64,000 bases of DNA from NCBI RefSeq assembly GCF_018343545.2, contig NZ_JAGYPE020000002.1, forward strand, positions 30,447 to 94,446, read 5' to 3'. The notes under the pieces are model-generated. The model did no database searches. It worked only from the letters and a program-made list of their open reading frames with translations, and was not told where the DNA came from. The position numbers and the translations under genes were made by a program. The DNA is from Neobacillus citreus. Lineage in GTDB: Bacteria; Bacillota; Bacilli; Bacillales; Cytobacillaceae. Below are positions 16,895-26,284 of this stretch, in pieces (the first letter of the stretch is position 1; each line of letters opens with the position of its first letter).

Positions 16895-18181
16895 ATGTCA
16901 AAAGAAAACCTTATATCAAAACTATTAAAAGACTATGATTCCGCACTTAATCACTCGGGTGTAAATGGGGAACGATTAGGGCAAAGATTGGCCATGCTTT
17001 CGGAAATTGGTGCCACTGCTGAAGGTGGCGTCAATCGCCCTGGCTTTTCGGCAGAGGAAAAGCAAGCAAAAGAACAAGTGAAAGTATGGATGAAAGACGC
17101 CGGTTTAAAGGTTTGGGAGGACGGAGCAGGCAATGTGTTCGGAAGGTTATCGGGATTAGCCGATTCTATGCCAGCAGTTGCTTCAGGTTCCCATGTCGAT
17201 AGTGTCCCAAATGGAGGGAATTTTGACGGCCCGCTTGGCGTATTGGCCGCCCTTGAGGTAGTCGAGGCGTGGAAAGAAACGGGGCATCGCCCGCAACGTC
17301 CATTTGAAGTGGTTATTTTTTCGGATGAAGAGGGAGCACGGTTTAATGGCAGCTTAACAGGAAGCATGAGTTTGATGGGAACGCTTGATATCGAAAAACA
17401 GCTTCAATTGACAGATTTTAATGGGGATTCATTTGAAGAAGTCCTTGAAAAATATGGGACTAGTCTCGACGAATTGAAAAAGGCTTCCAGCCACAAGAAG
17501 GACATTGGATTATTTATTGAGGTACATATTGAACAGGGAAAGCGGCTTGAAAAGGCAGGGCTCCCTGTCGGCATTGTCAGCGGAATAGCGGGGCCATGCT
17601 GGCTGGAAATTATTTTTTCAGGAAAGGCAGGTCACGCCGGAAATACACCGATGGATGACCGGAAGGATGCGCTAGTTGCTGCAGGTGAATTCGTGGTTGC
17701 GGTAGAGACATTCCCTGAAAAAGTAAGCTCTACTGCCGTTGCAACGGTTGGGAAGCTTTCTGTTCATCCAAATGGGGTAAACGTCATCCCAGGAGAGGTC
17801 TCCTTGTTTGCTGATATTCGTGACATTTACGAGAATACCCGTGATGAACTCGTATCACTTGTTATTGAAAAAGCAAAATCCATTGCTGAAAAACGAGGGA
17901 TTGAGGTATCGATTAAGGTGAATACCTCTGTTAAGCCTGTACCGATTGATGAAAACATTCAAACGAAGCTGGAAAAAGCATTTCTAGAAAATCAAATTGA
18001 GCCAATGAGATTACCAAGCGGTGCCGGACATGATTCGATGATTGTAGGAGAGGAGATTCCAGTCGGCATGATTTTTGTAAGAAGCAAAGACGGAATCAGC
18101 CACAATCCAAAAGAATGGTCCTCCCTAAACGATTGCGTAATATCAGTGCATGTGCTTAAAAGCTTTATTGAAAGTTTGTGA
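16895..18181 (+). CDS. M20-family Zn hydrolase (allantoate amidohydrolase / N-carbamoyl-amino-acid hydrolase type)
   Basis: 428 residues of the hydantoinase/carbamoylase amidase family. Metal ligands are visible in SGSHVDSVPNGGNFDG near residue 88, SDEEGARFNG near 125 and VHIEQG near 191; the dimerisation domain includes GKAGHAGNTPMDDR near 219, and the last His is in GAGHDS near 385. It cleaves the ureido or carbamoyl group from allantoate, N-carbamoyl amino acids or similar compounds; the precise substrate is not decidable. The frame opens at 16808, but AGGAGGGT at 16883-16890 supports ATG 16895. A long REP-like palindrome follows five bases after the stop and may double as terminator. Confidence 0.9.
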   Translation: MSKENLISKLLKDYDSALNHSGVNGERLGQRLAMLSEIGATAEGGVNRPGFSAEEKQAKEQVKVWMKDAGLKVWEDGAGNVFGRLSGLADSMPAVASGSHVDSVPNGGNFDGPLGVLAALEVVEAWKETGHRPQRPFEVVIFSDEEGARFNGSLTGSMSLMGTLDIEKQLQLTDFNGDSFEEVLEKYGTSLDELKKASSHKKDIGLFIEVHIEQGKRLEKAGLPVGIVSGIAGPCWLEIIFSGKAGHAGNTPMDDRKDALVAAGEFVVAVETFPEKVSSTAVATVGKLSVHPNGVNVIPGEVSLFADIRDIYENTRDELVSLVIEKAKSIAEKRGIEVSIKVNTSVKPVPIDENIQTKLEKAFLENQIEPMRLPSGAGHDSMIVGEEIPVGMIFVRSKDGISHNPKEWSSLNDCVISVHVLKSFIESL

Positions 18182-18186
18182 AACGC

Positions 18187-18227
18187 GGGGACGGTTCTTC
18201 CGCTTCTGAAGCAGAAGAACCGTCCCC
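18187..18227. repeat. REP-like palindrome (GGGGACGGTTCTTC type)
   Basis: Two perfect 14-base arms, GGGGACGGTTCTTC and GAAGAACCGTCCCC, flank an inner dyad GCTTC-T-GAAGC, giving an almost perfect 41-base palindrome. The same arm sequence recurs as a half copy at 33424. The form matches dispersed palindromic elements of Firmicutes. It can also act as a hairpin between the M20 gene and the convergent oxidoreductase gene. Confidence 0.8.
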
Positions 18228-18235
18228 ATGTATCA

Positions 18236-19300
18236 TTATTCTACCTTTATTTTAATTTGTGACACCGCATTGTACCCATAGCCCTTCTGGTTCCAGAAAG
18301 CGGTATCGGGCTGCAAATGGCCGTTTGAATCATATGCTCGGACCTTGATGGAGTATTCGCGATTTTTTTCAAATACAATAGAATATGACCACTTTATCCA
18401 TTGAAATTGCCGGGGCTGGCCATGGAGAGTGGCCGTCTTCCATGTTTCACCATCATCCACACTAACCTCAACGGATATAACCACACCTTCGCCAGTCCAA
18501 GCGAGACCCTTTATTTCATGCTGGCCAAGCTGCAAGATTTGCCGGTCAAGCGGCTGTTGAATAATCGAATTCACATGGCTCACTGTCACAGGGACGGCCT
18601 CTTCATTATTGTTTTTATGAGGATAATAGACATAATCATCTGTCTGGAAGGGCCCGGAAAAAGGATGGTCCACTACACGAATGGTTTTTAGCCACTTTAC
18701 TGACGCCATTCCGTACCAGCCGGGAACGATTAATCGAAACGGAAATCCATGTTTCGGGCTAATCTGTTTGTGATTATGTTCCCAGGCAACGATGACATCA
18801 TGTTCCATGGCTTTTTTTAGCGGAAGGCTTCTTACGAAAGGAACATGTTGACCTTTCTTGATCCCAGAATCATTACCCTCAAAGACCACTTCATGGACAC
18901 TATCCTGAACTCCGGCAATCTGAAGCAGATGAAAGAGGGGTACCCCTTTCCATGTCCCTTGGCTAATCGCCCCATCCTTCCATTGCTCTCCAAACACTTT
19001 TGGTCTGAAGTGGGCTCGTTTGTTCCCAGAACACTCAACCACAGCGGTCACTGTTCGGGAAGGCATTGTAGTGATTTGGTTGTATTGAATGGTAATGGGA
19101 GTTTTCACTGAGCCTGTGATGGTTAGATAGTACGATTTGGTGGAAAGAGTAGGAAATGGAAAGTGATTTCTTCGATAGGTTAATCCGGTTGGGGTTTCAC
19201 CGTTTTCAAGAAAATGGATCGGTGTTTCTTGATTATCGGGTTGTAAACTGCGGGTTGTTAGGTAAGGTTTATTTTTAAAAAAAGGATCTCTTGGATACAA
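18236..19300 (-). CDS. Sulfite-oxidase-family molybdenum cofactor enzyme
   Basis: 354 residues. The oxidoreductase molybdopterin-binding domain spans about residues 50-220, with the Mo-ligating Cys in VVECSGNKR near residue 89 and FPFRLIVPGWYGMASVKWL near 192. The C-terminal Mo-co dimerisation domain (about 240-354) includes EVSVDDGETWKTA. No Tat or Sec signal is seen, so it is probably cytoplasmic. The family oxidises sulfite or similar compounds; no heme or cytochrome gene is adjacent. TTG 19300 is used as start because AAAGGAG lies about eight bases upstream. The gene runs convergent to the M20 hydrolase with the REP palindrome between them. Confidence 0.88.
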   Translation of the reverse strand: MYPRDPFFKNKPYLTTRSLQPDNQETPIHFLENGETPTGLTYRRNHFPFPTLSTKSYYLTITGSVKTPITIQYNQITTMPSRTVTAVVECSGNKRAHFRPKVFGEQWKDGAISQGTWKGVPLFHLLQIAGVQDSVHEVVFEGNDSGIKKGQHVPFVRSLPLKKAMEHDVIVAWEHNHKQISPKHGFPFRLIVPGWYGMASVKWLKTIRVVDHPFSGPFQTDDYVYYPHKNNNEEAVPVTVSHVNSIIQQPLDRQILQLGQHEIKGLAWTGEGVVISVEVSVDDGETWKTATLHGQPRQFQWIKWSYSIVFEKNREYSIKVRAYDSNGHLQPDTAFWNQKGYGYNAVSQIKIKVE

Positions 19301-19414
19301 ACAATCACTCCTTTCCTACCTTATAAATATATTAGAAATATAGACTTATATAAGTCAAAGCCCTTGTCAAAAATAAAATGAGAAGGTTTTATTTTTAGGA
19401 TGAGGTGAAAATCA

Positions 19415-19588
19415 ATGAATGAACCAATGGAGTATCCGTACATCCTGTACAACGAAGTCATCTTGTATCTTGAATCTAAGTGGCGACGTTCTTTGGATGA
19501 CCACGAACGGCACTTGTTGATTGAAGGGTACCGTTACGGACGCATGGTGGAAGCGGAAAACGAAATTAGAATACTGTTTGCAAAATAA
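19415..19588 (+). CDS. Small conserved-looking hypothetical protein, 57 aa
   Basis: Begins MNEPMEYPYILYNEVILYLE and ends EAENEIRILFAK. It has GAGGTG about seven bases before the ATG and a terminator that overlaps its stop codon, both signs of a real gene. The composition is amphipathic and charged (HERHLLIEGYRYGRMVEAE), with no membrane span. I do not recognise the family and make no functional claim. Confidence 0.7.
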   Translation: MNEPMEYPYILYNEVILYLESKWRRSLDDHERHLLIEGYRYGRMVEAENEIRILFAK

Positions 19589-19614
19589 AGCGGGTGATTC
19601 CGCTTTATTTTTTA
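19584..19614 (+). terminator. Terminator overlapping the small gene's stop
   Basis: A perfect ten-pair stem (aataaagcgg with ccgctttatt) has a six-base loop and a T tract. The left arm includes the TAA stop. Confidence 0.9.
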
Positions 19615-19693
19615 TACCATTGAAATTAAAGGAATTCCCAGAATTTTGTTGAAATAAATAGGTAAATTTCTTTTTATGGTGAGGTGGGAAAAA

Positions 19694-20839
19694 TTGACCG
19701 ATTTACAATTAGCTTTTATCGATGAATTTGGAAATTATGGATTTGATTTTAACAACCACGACCATTCGACCCACTTTATCATCGTTTCCATACTCGTTAA
19801 AGAATCTGAAAAAGAAAACTTAGAACAGCAGCTTCAGAATTATTTTCCGTCAGAAGCAGCGCCTATGGATGATGCCCAAAGATCCAAGCTTTTGCAGGAT
19901 ATTAAGGATTTGCCCTTTAGCATATATGCGTACGTCATTGATAAGCGGAAGGTAAGAGAAGACAGCGGCATCATGCATCAAACACCTTTTATTAAATATG
20001 TTAATCGGATGGTTTATGAGGACTTGAACAGAACCTTTGATCAGCTTGATCTTGTAACGGATGAATCTGAAGGGAAGAAATTCTTGCAGGAATTTAAAAG
20101 GTACATCATAGCAAGGAGTATTCCGGATTTATTCAATTATTCTTCGTTTGGGTTCAATAACAGCCAGTCTGATATCCTGCTTCAATTGGCCGGCTTAATT
20201 GCGGAGACTTTGGGCAATAGCTACGACCGTACTTCTTATTCCGTCCATTCCCATTCATTGTTAAAAATGATTAAACATAAAATTGCCGCTCTTAATCTAC
20301 TGCCTTTGGATTACCGACATTTTCTTTATGATTACAAAACAGACCCCGCCGACTCCCGATACAACGAGGTAATCATCAAACAAGCCGTCAATTCCTCCTA
20401 TCAATATATCGAAAAACATCGCAAAAGTGAGGAAGAGGACGAAAGGCTCCGAATCGATTTTTTAAAGTTCCTTTTATTCAATTTGAAGGAAAATCCCGAT
20501 GAATACGTCTATACTCAAGAAATTCTTGATAATTTGAATGCCATTCGAGATGTGAAAATGAATCAGCATTATTTCCGTTCAAACATTGTTTCGAAGCTGC
20601 GCGATAGCGGGTTGTTAATCGCCAGCAGCAATAAAGGCTATAAATTGCCGGTATCCTTAAACGATTTATACGACTTTGTGAATCTATCAAGTTTGACTAT
20701 TTACCCAATGCTTCAACGAATTTCAAAGTGCCGTGACCAGATTCTCCTTGCGACAAACCAGGAAATAGACATTCTCGACCCGAAGGAATATGGATACCTG
20801 AAAAAAATAATTGAAATGGAAAAATTAAAGGCTCAATAA
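19694..20839 (+). CDS. DUF3800-like protein with C-terminal extension
   Basis: 381 residues. The opening LAFIDEFGNYGFDF resembles the IDESG motif that begins DUF3800 proteins, which are predicted to have an RNase H-like fold. DILLQLAGLIAETLG near residue 163 matches the second conserved block, but Gly replaces the Asp usual in QLAD. The C-terminal 150 residues, after about residue 235, look like winged-helix segments (LRDSGLLIASSNKGYKLP) and may bind nucleic acid. The start TTG 19694 is chosen since GTGAGGTGGG precedes it; the frame opens at ATG 19676. It is a single gene with no visible toxin or antitoxin partner. Function unknown. Confidence 0.65.
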   Translation: MTDLQLAFIDEFGNYGFDFNNHDHSTHFIIVSILVKESEKENLEQQLQNYFPSEAAPMDDAQRSKLLQDIKDLPFSIYAYVIDKRKVREDSGIMHQTPFIKYVNRMVYEDLNRTFDQLDLVTDESEGKKFLQEFKRYIIARSIPDLFNYSSFGFNNSQSDILLQLAGLIAETLGNSYDRTSYSVHSHSLLKMIKHKIAALNLLPLDYRHFLYDYKTDPADSRYNEVIIKQAVNSSYQYIEKHRKSEEEDERLRIDFLKFLLFNLKENPDEYVYTQEILDNLNAIRDVKMNQHYFRSNIVSKLRDSGLLIASSNKGYKLPVSLNDLYDFVNLSSLTIYPMLQRISKCRDQILLATNQEIDILDPKEYGYLKKIIEMEKLKAQ

Positions 20840-20893
20840 AAAAACCTTTTTAATGGATGGTTACCGTCACCTATCGCAAATAAAATACCTACG

Positions 20894-20936
20894 AAAAAAT
20901 GACTATCAAAGGATATGTTTTGATAGTCATTTTTTA
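20894..20936. terminator. Bidirectional terminator
   Basis: The stem aaaaaatgactatcaaa with tttgatagtcattttt is flanked by A and T runs, so it serves the DUF3800 gene and the convergent MFS gene. Confidence 0.9.
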
Positions 20937-20961
20937 TTAGCAAATACCAATTATGTTCAGT

Positions 20962-22434
20962 CTAACTTTCCTCGGCCATTTTAGATGATGATGCAGTTTC
21001 TTTTTTACCAGCAGCACTTTTCCCTGGCATAAATAATGTTAAAACGAGTGCAGCAACAGCTAATATCATCATAAAGTAATAGGCATCACTTGAACCTTGA
21101 ATCGAAGATAGTATTGCTATTTGCTGTGGGGTAGCAGCTGCATTTTCCCCCATTATTTCTGCCGCGTGATTGGTTGCTTGTGCGGTATAAATGGTAATCA
21201 CTACAGCAGTCCCGATTGCTCCTGCAATTTGACGGACCGTATTATTCACTGCAGAGCCATGTGTACCTAATTGCTTCGGCAATGCGTTCAAACCAGCAGT
21301 ATTGAGCGGCATCGTAATAAAACTTAGACCAATTCGTAAAAAGATGGTACGAATCATTAAATACATATAAGATGTCGAACCAGTTAAGTCCGTTACAGCC
21401 CACATCGAAGGGATGATAAATAAAAGCCCCGTGATAAATAAAGGTTTTGCTCCTAATTTGTCATATAACTTGCCAGTGATTGGAGACAATATGGCATTGA
21501 GGATAGAGCCTGGCAATAATAATAGACCGGCTTCAAATGCCGTAAAACCCCGTCCGCTTTGAAGGTAAATCGGTAATAAGATCAAATCGGCATACATCAT
21601 CATCGTTACTAAAACATTAATTAATGAAGTTAATGTAAATATCTTGTTCTTGAATACAGATAAATCCAATAAGGGTTCATTTGAGCGTATTTGTCGAACA
21701 CAAAATAAAATTGTAAACACTAATCCAATGATTAACGAAAAAATAACAACAGGCGACTCCCACCCTTTATTACCTGTGTTACTGAAACCATATAAGATAA
21801 AGCCAAAACCAATTGTTGAAAGAAAAACACTTACTATATCTAGTTTTGTTTTGGCTGTTTCGGATATATTCACTAAATATTTCAATGCAAATAAAATAAC
21901 AATCAGCACAAAAGGCACTAAACCAATAAATAGCCATCGCCATGATCCATATTCAATAATATAACCTGCCAAGGTAGGGGCAATGGCAGGGGCAAAGATC
22001 ATGGCAAACCCAATCAAGCCCATGGCGCTGCCTCTTTTTTCAACTGGAAATATAAATAAAATAACGCTCATCATCAGAGGAATGATAATTCCTGCACCTG
22101 CTGCTTGAATCATTCTTCCGATTAATAATAGGCTAAAATTTGGTGCAATCGCACAAATAATGGTTCCAATTAATAAAAACAGCATGGAGCTGATAAATAA
22201 TTGCCTTGTCGTATAGCGTTTCATTAAAAAGGCTGTTATCGGAATTAATACACCGTTTACAAGCATAAATCCTGTTGACAGCCATTGAACGGTTGTGGCT
22301 GAAACAGCAAATACATCCATTAAATTACTTAAGGCAACATTTAACAACGTTTGATTCAATACTGATAAAAAACAACCCGATATTAAAACAAATAATAAGA
22401 TTCCTTTTTTAACATCTTCTCTTTTTTGTTCCAT
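20962..22434 (-). CDS. DHA2-family MFS multidrug exporter (EmrB/QacA type)
   Basis: About 490 residues with 14 predicted membrane helices. Helix 1 reads FLSVLNQTLLNVALSNL and is followed by TTVQWLSTGFMLVNGVL, both typical of the EmrB/LfrA/LmrB branch; the drug:H+ antiporter motif C region GAGIIIPLMMS is present. It probably exports lipophilic drugs or antibiotics using the proton gradient. Start ATG 22434 is supported by AAGGAG six bases upstream; the frame opens at 22470. A TetR-family regulator is encoded divergently, and an inverted repeat between them is the likely operator. Confidence 0.92.
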   Translation of the reverse strand: MEQKREDVKKGILLFVLISGCFLSVLNQTLLNVALSNLMDVFAVSATTVQWLSTGFMLVNGVLIPITAFLMKRYTTRQLFISSMLFLLIGTIICAIAPNFSLLLIGRMIQAAGAGIIIPLMMSVILFIFPVEKRGSAMGLIGFAMIFAPAIAPTLAGYIIEYGSWRWLFIGLVPFVLIVILFALKYLVNISETAKTKLDIVSVFLSTIGFGFILYGFSNTGNKGWESPVVIFSLIIGLVFTILFCVRQIRSNEPLLDLSVFKNKIFTLTSLINVLVTMMMYADLILLPIYLQSGRGFTAFEAGLLLLPGSILNAILSPITGKLYDKLGAKPLFITGLLFIIPSMWAVTDLTGSTSYMYLMIRTIFLRIGLSFITMPLNTAGLNALPKQLGTHGSAVNNTVRQIAGAIGTAVVITIYTAQATNHAAEIMGENAAATPQQIAILSSIQGSSDAYYFMMILAVAALVLTLFMPGKSAAGKKETASSSKMAEES

Positions 22435-22544
22435 TTCAAACTCCTTTTCTTTTGTTTGCATCTTCAACACAGTGTCAATAAAATTAATACTAACAGACCC
22501 AAAAAGAATTGCCCATCTACAATTTTTTTCAAACTGTCAACTAA

Positions 22545-22569
22545 TCAACATCTATTGGCAATCTGTTGA
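22545..22569. promoter_or_regulatory. Candidate TetR operator between regulator and drug pump
   Basis: The imperfect dyad TCAACATCTATTG-G-CAATCTGTTGA overlaps TTGGCA (22555-22560), a possible -35 of the regulator gene with TTAAAA 17 bases on. A minus-strand TTGACA (22541-22536) lies next to it for the pump. Position and symmetry are what support the call. Confidence 0.5.
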
Positions 22570-22602
22570 GGAAAGCGTTAAAAATCGATAAAGGAGTTAA
22601 AA

Positions 22603-23148
22603 ATGTCTAATCTAAAAAAAGAAGATCCACGCGCCATTCGTTCGAAAAAAATGTTTAAAGATGCCGTTCTGTCCCTTTTAATTGAAGAACCATCAGTATC
22701 ACAATTAACTGTTCAAAAAATTGCAGATCGCGCTGAATTAAACAGAGCGACCTTTTATTTACATTATCAGGATATTAACGACCTATTAAGACAGATCACC
22801 CTTGAAATCTTTGACGAAATGTCTATAAAGCTAAAACCTTTTATACAAACAGAAATCATAGACGACCGAGAACAATTAGTCATATTTTTAGACTATATTT
22901 ATGAAAATCGAAAATTTTTTGCTATTTTATTTGAAAATAAAAGTGTCGAAACCAATTTATTCAACCTTATAAAAAATCTCATAGAAACTAGAAGAAATAA
23001 CAAACAAAAAGAGTTACCGAAAAGTTATGTTTCCATTGATATCCTTACAGCTTCCTTAATGGGGATTATTATGTGGTGGATAAAGGATGGAATTCATTAT
23101 AGCTCTGAATATATAGCTAACCAAATTTCTTTAATGTACAAGCGATGA
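22603..23148 (+). CDS. TetR-family transcriptional regulator
   Basis: 181 residues. The N-terminal helix-turn-helix lies at about residues 33-55 (VQKIADRAELNRATFYLHYQDINDLL), with the family-typical FYxHYxDxxxLL ending. The C-terminal two-thirds is a helical ligand-binding domain of the TetR_C type and is not further recognised. It is divergent from the DHA2 efflux pump and almost certainly represses it until a substrate drug binds. AAAGGAG precedes the ATG. No terminator is evident after it; the next gene begins 140 bases later. Confidence 0.9.
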   Translation: MSNLKKEDPRAIRSKKMFKDAVLSLLIEEPSVSQLTVQKIADRAELNRATFYLHYQDINDLLRQITLEIFDEMSIKLKPFIQTEIIDDREQLVIFLDYIYENRKFFAILFENKSVETNLFNLIKNLIETRRNNKQKELPKSYVSIDILTASLMGIIMWWIKDGIHYSSEYIANQISLMYKR

Positions 23149-23287
23149 ACAACTTTTGCTCCGGCTTTTTGTGCCAATAAAGTAATCAGATGTCACTGTC
23201 AGAAAATAAATCCCGTATACATATTGCAGGGACAGTTTGGAGGGGAAAAGAATCAACCATCAAAGCCAAAAAATCGGAGTGGACTAT

Positions 23288-24778
23288 ATGAACAAGCATC
23301 ATGAATTTCTCAAAAATGAAGGGAATGCATTTCCAGGAAAAACTTATATTGAAGAGCTGTTAAAGCCAATATTTAATGACCAAAGGGATTTTTTATTTGA
23401 GGCTATGTTTGATATTAATCGTGCCCATGTGATTATGCTTTCGGAACAGCAAATCATCAAAAGGGACGAAGCTAAAATCATGCTGGTGGGAATTGAAAAA
23501 GTTGCAAAAACTGATAGTACGCTAATTTCATATGACCCTCAATATGAAGATTTATTTTTCATGATGGAGGCAAAAATTGCGGATGAAATTGGTAATGACC
23601 TTGCAGGGAAAATCCATATCGGCCGAAGCCGAAACGACATGGGGGTGGCCATGTACCGTTTGGTGCTGAGGGAGCAGCTATTACAGTTGATTAGGAATGG
23701 ATATCGACTGAGCGAAGCTTTATTGGAGCAATCGGAACAGCATGTGGAAACCTATATGACGGCCTATACCCATACCCAGCCGGCACAGCCGACGACGTTA
23801 GGGCATTATTTTTTGGCGATATATGATGTCTTACAGCGGGATTTGAAACGATTATGGGCTGCCTTTGAAACAGTAAACCAATCACCGCTTGGAGCGGCAG
23901 CGTTAGCAACGACAGGGTTTCCCATCAGCAGATCGCGGACGTCAGAACTGTTGGGGTTTGACCGGATTGTTGAGAATTCCTATGATTCCATCGCGGGGGC
24001 GGATTATATATTGGAAACGGCAACCGCTATCATGACTTGTATGGTGAACACCGGAAGATGGATTCAGGATTTCTTATTATACGTAACGAGGGAATTTGGC
24101 GCATTTATGGTAGCTGACCCATATGTGCAAGTCAGCAGTATTATGCCGCAGAAGAGGAATCCGGTATCGGTTGAACATTCACGGTCGCTAGCTAGCAGCT
24201 CAGTTGGTGAAGCGCTTGCTTCCATCCAAATGATTCACAATACGCCATTCGGGGATATCGTTGATACAGAGGATGATCTGCAGCCGCATTTATACCAGGC
24301 CTTTTCGAAAGCTAACCGCGTGATGAAGCTGATGTATGCTGTGATATTGACACTTCAAGTTAATAAGGGTCATTTAAAGGAAATGTCTGAAAAATCCTGC
24401 ATCACGATTACGGAACTGGCCGATACATTAACGAGGAAATATAATATCTCCTTCAGGAAGGCGCATTCGGTTGCAAGCGCAATTGCCAATAAAACATGTA
24501 AGGGAAAAAAAGAATTAAATGATTGGAAGATTGAAGAGGTTAACTCGATGCTGCATGAATTTGTCGATGTCTCGCTTACTGAGGATGAATGGAAAAACAT
24601 TATTTCTCCAGAGTACTTTGTAAAGCTTAGAAGCATCCAGGGTGGACCCGATCCAGGTGAGGTGAAGAGGATGATTGTCGAAAGAAAGCAAAGTCTAGGA
24701 ATGAGGTTACATGAGTACGAACAAATCGTTGACAAATTGTCCAGAAAACAGAAACAGTTAAGGGGATTTTTAGTATAA
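23288..24778 (+). CDS. Orphan argininosuccinate-lyase-like enzyme
   Basis: 496 residues of the fumarase/aspartase superfamily, closest in motifs to ArgH: GRSRND near residue 112, THTQPAQPTT near 161, and the mobile signature loop SSIMPQKRNP near 284 with its catalytic Ser. These enzymes split a C-N bond and release fumarate. No argG or other arginine gene is near, and the neighbours are a drug-pump regulator and a FAD monooxygenase, so the substrate may be another N-succinyl compound. The frame opens at TTG 23237; ATG 23288 is chosen for its GGAG eight bases upstream. The enzyme family is secure; the role in arginine synthesis is doubtful. Confidence 0.85.
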   Translation: MNKHHEFLKNEGNAFPGKTYIEELLKPIFNDQRDFLFEAMFDINRAHVIMLSEQQIIKRDEAKIMLVGIEKVAKTDSTLISYDPQYEDLFFMMEAKIADEIGNDLAGKIHIGRSRNDMGVAMYRLVLREQLLQLIRNGYRLSEALLEQSEQHVETYMTAYTHTQPAQPTTLGHYFLAIYDVLQRDLKRLWAAFETVNQSPLGAAALATTGFPISRSRTSELLGFDRIVENSYDSIAGADYILETATAIMTCMVNTGRWIQDFLLYVTREFGAFMVADPYVQVSSIMPQKRNPVSVEHSRSLASSSVGEALASIQMIHNTPFGDIVDTEDDLQPHLYQAFSKANRVMKLMYAVILTLQVNKGHLKEMSEKSCITITELADTLTRKYNISFRKAHSVASAIANKTCKGKKELNDWKIEEVNSMLHEFVDVSLTEDEWKNIISPEYFVKLRSIQGGPDPGEVKRMIVERKQSLGMRLHEYEQIVDKLSRKQKQLRGFLV

Positions 24779-24793
24779 ATATCAAGAGAGCAG

Positions 24794-24817
24794 GCCCCCA
24801 ATGATTAATTAGGGGGC
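24794..24817. terminator. GC hairpin between convergent genes
   Basis: GCCCCC pairs with GGGGGC around a 12-base AT loop. T residues are not immediately adjacent, so terminator function is only likely. Confidence 0.4.
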
Positions 24818-24880
24818 TGAAATTCGCCCTTTTAATAATTTTCCACAGTAATAAATTTCTTTTATGATGATTAAGTATTT

Positions 24881-26104
24881 TCACCCCATAATTCTCATTA
24901 GTTCTTTTTCCAATTCAGCCGGTTCGTTTGCATAGTTGTAAATTCCCAGAAACTTCTCAACAGCTTTAGGGTGAGTGCTAATCAGCTTATTGACAGCGTC
25001 TTGCTGCTCAGAAATCCGTTCATTTTTGGATATTTCGCAGCCCATATAAAAACGGACCATAAACTCATCTTCCAGTGCCTTTTGATACTCCTCTGACATT
25101 TTTGGCCATTGTTGATATTGATTTTTATATTTTACTAGTATTTCGGAAAGTATTTTTGCGCCATATACCGCATCATGGATCCCTTGTGCCATGCTTGGGT
25201 CTTTAAAACAAACGGCATCCCCAACCAGCGCCCAGCCATGTCCCATCCCGGTATACCAGAAGTTTTCATAGCCTAGAATCCCTTTGATCGGTTCAACAAG
25301 GGTGGCCTGCTTTAGCCGGGAACCGATAGTGGTGTTTGGAAAACCTTCCGTTAATAGGCTGCGAAGACTTTCTTCCGGGTTATTCTTCAAGTTCTGAATG
25401 AAATCTTTGTTGTCTAATGGGAATATTCCAACAACGGTACATAGGTCATCATTTGTAGGAAAGAGAATCGCCGTGTTGTCTTTTACCCTGTGTACTTCAA
25501 ATTTCGGTACAAGATCGTTGTTAAAGTTTCTGAAATACCCATAATAAATGCCTACTTTTGCGGGCACACGCAATTTTTGCTTGCTGTCAGTAAGCCTGCG
25601 GATGGTCGAGTTTCTTCCGTCGGCACCAACAATGATATCGGCAATAAATTCTTGATCAAGGCCATTAGAATCAGTCCCTTTGATACCAACTATTGCTCCA
25701 TTTCGGCGGATGATGTCCGTTACCCGAAATCCTTCTAAAACAGTCACGCTCTTATGAGTTTTAGCGTGCTGTAGAAGAATTTGATCAAGATATGTTCTCC
25801 TTATACAATAACAACTTTCCTCTCCAAGAACTTCAGGTATTTTCCCTTCAATCGTGGTATCCTCGAACTTAAACTTTATATCTTTAACAGGAGGCGCATT
25901 GGTTTCCAATAACTTTTCAAGCACACCCATTTCGCGGAGAAGCGCGGTGGTATTATTGAAAAAGGTATGAGTGGATAGAGTATCACTAGGGAAAGAAGAC
26001 CGGTCAATTAACAAAACCTGAAAACCTGCCTTTGCTAGATAAATAGCTAAAGAGGAGCCTGCACATCTTGCTCCAGTAATAATTACGTCAAACTTTTTTC
26101 TCAT
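24881..26104 (-). CDS. FAD-dependent monooxygenase / oxidoreductase (UbiH-like fold)
   Basis: 407 residues. The N-terminal dinucleotide fold reads DVIITGARCAGSSLAIYLAKAG with the GARCAG variant seen in one branch of class A flavoprotein monooxygenases. The NADPH/FAD motif GADGRNSTIRR lies near 160 and the second FAD motif ALVGDAVCFKDPSMAQG near 285. It probably hydroxylates or oxidises an aromatic or polyketide-like compound. ATG 26104 has ACGGAGTG upstream; an in-frame start at 26143 lacks one. It is divergent from a 100-residue EthD-family protein, which suggests shared regulation and a joint role. Confidence 0.88.
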   Translation of the reverse strand: MRKKFDVIITGARCAGSSLAIYLAKAGFQVLLIDRSSFPSDTLSTHTFFNNTTALLREMGVLEKLLETNAPPVKDIKFKFEDTTIEGKIPEVLGEESCYCIRRTYLDQILLQHAKTHKSVTVLEGFRVTDIIRRNGAIVGIKGTDSNGLDQEFIADIIVGADGRNSTIRRLTDSKQKLRVPAKVGIYYGYFRNFNNDLVPKFEVHRVKDNTAILFPTNDDLCTVVGIFPLDNKDFIQNLKNNPEESLRSLLTEGFPNTTIGSRLKQATLVEPIKGILGYENFWYTGMGHGWALVGDAVCFKDPSMAQGIHDAVYGAKILSEILVKYKNQYQQWPKMSEEYQKALEDEFMVRFYMGCEISKNERISEQQDAVNKLISTHPKAVEKFLGIYNYANEPAELEKELMRIMG

Positions 26105-26284
26105 TAGATCACTCCGTATAGAATATTTAGTCTGTGAAATCAATCAATCGTAGCTAAAATAAGATTATGGAACTATTATTTAAAAAATTACGATTATTTT
26201 AATTCGGGCATTTATTCATAAAAGGTATTTTTATGGAAAAATCCGAAATATAATACATTGCAGAATATATAAGGGGGAGTTTTT

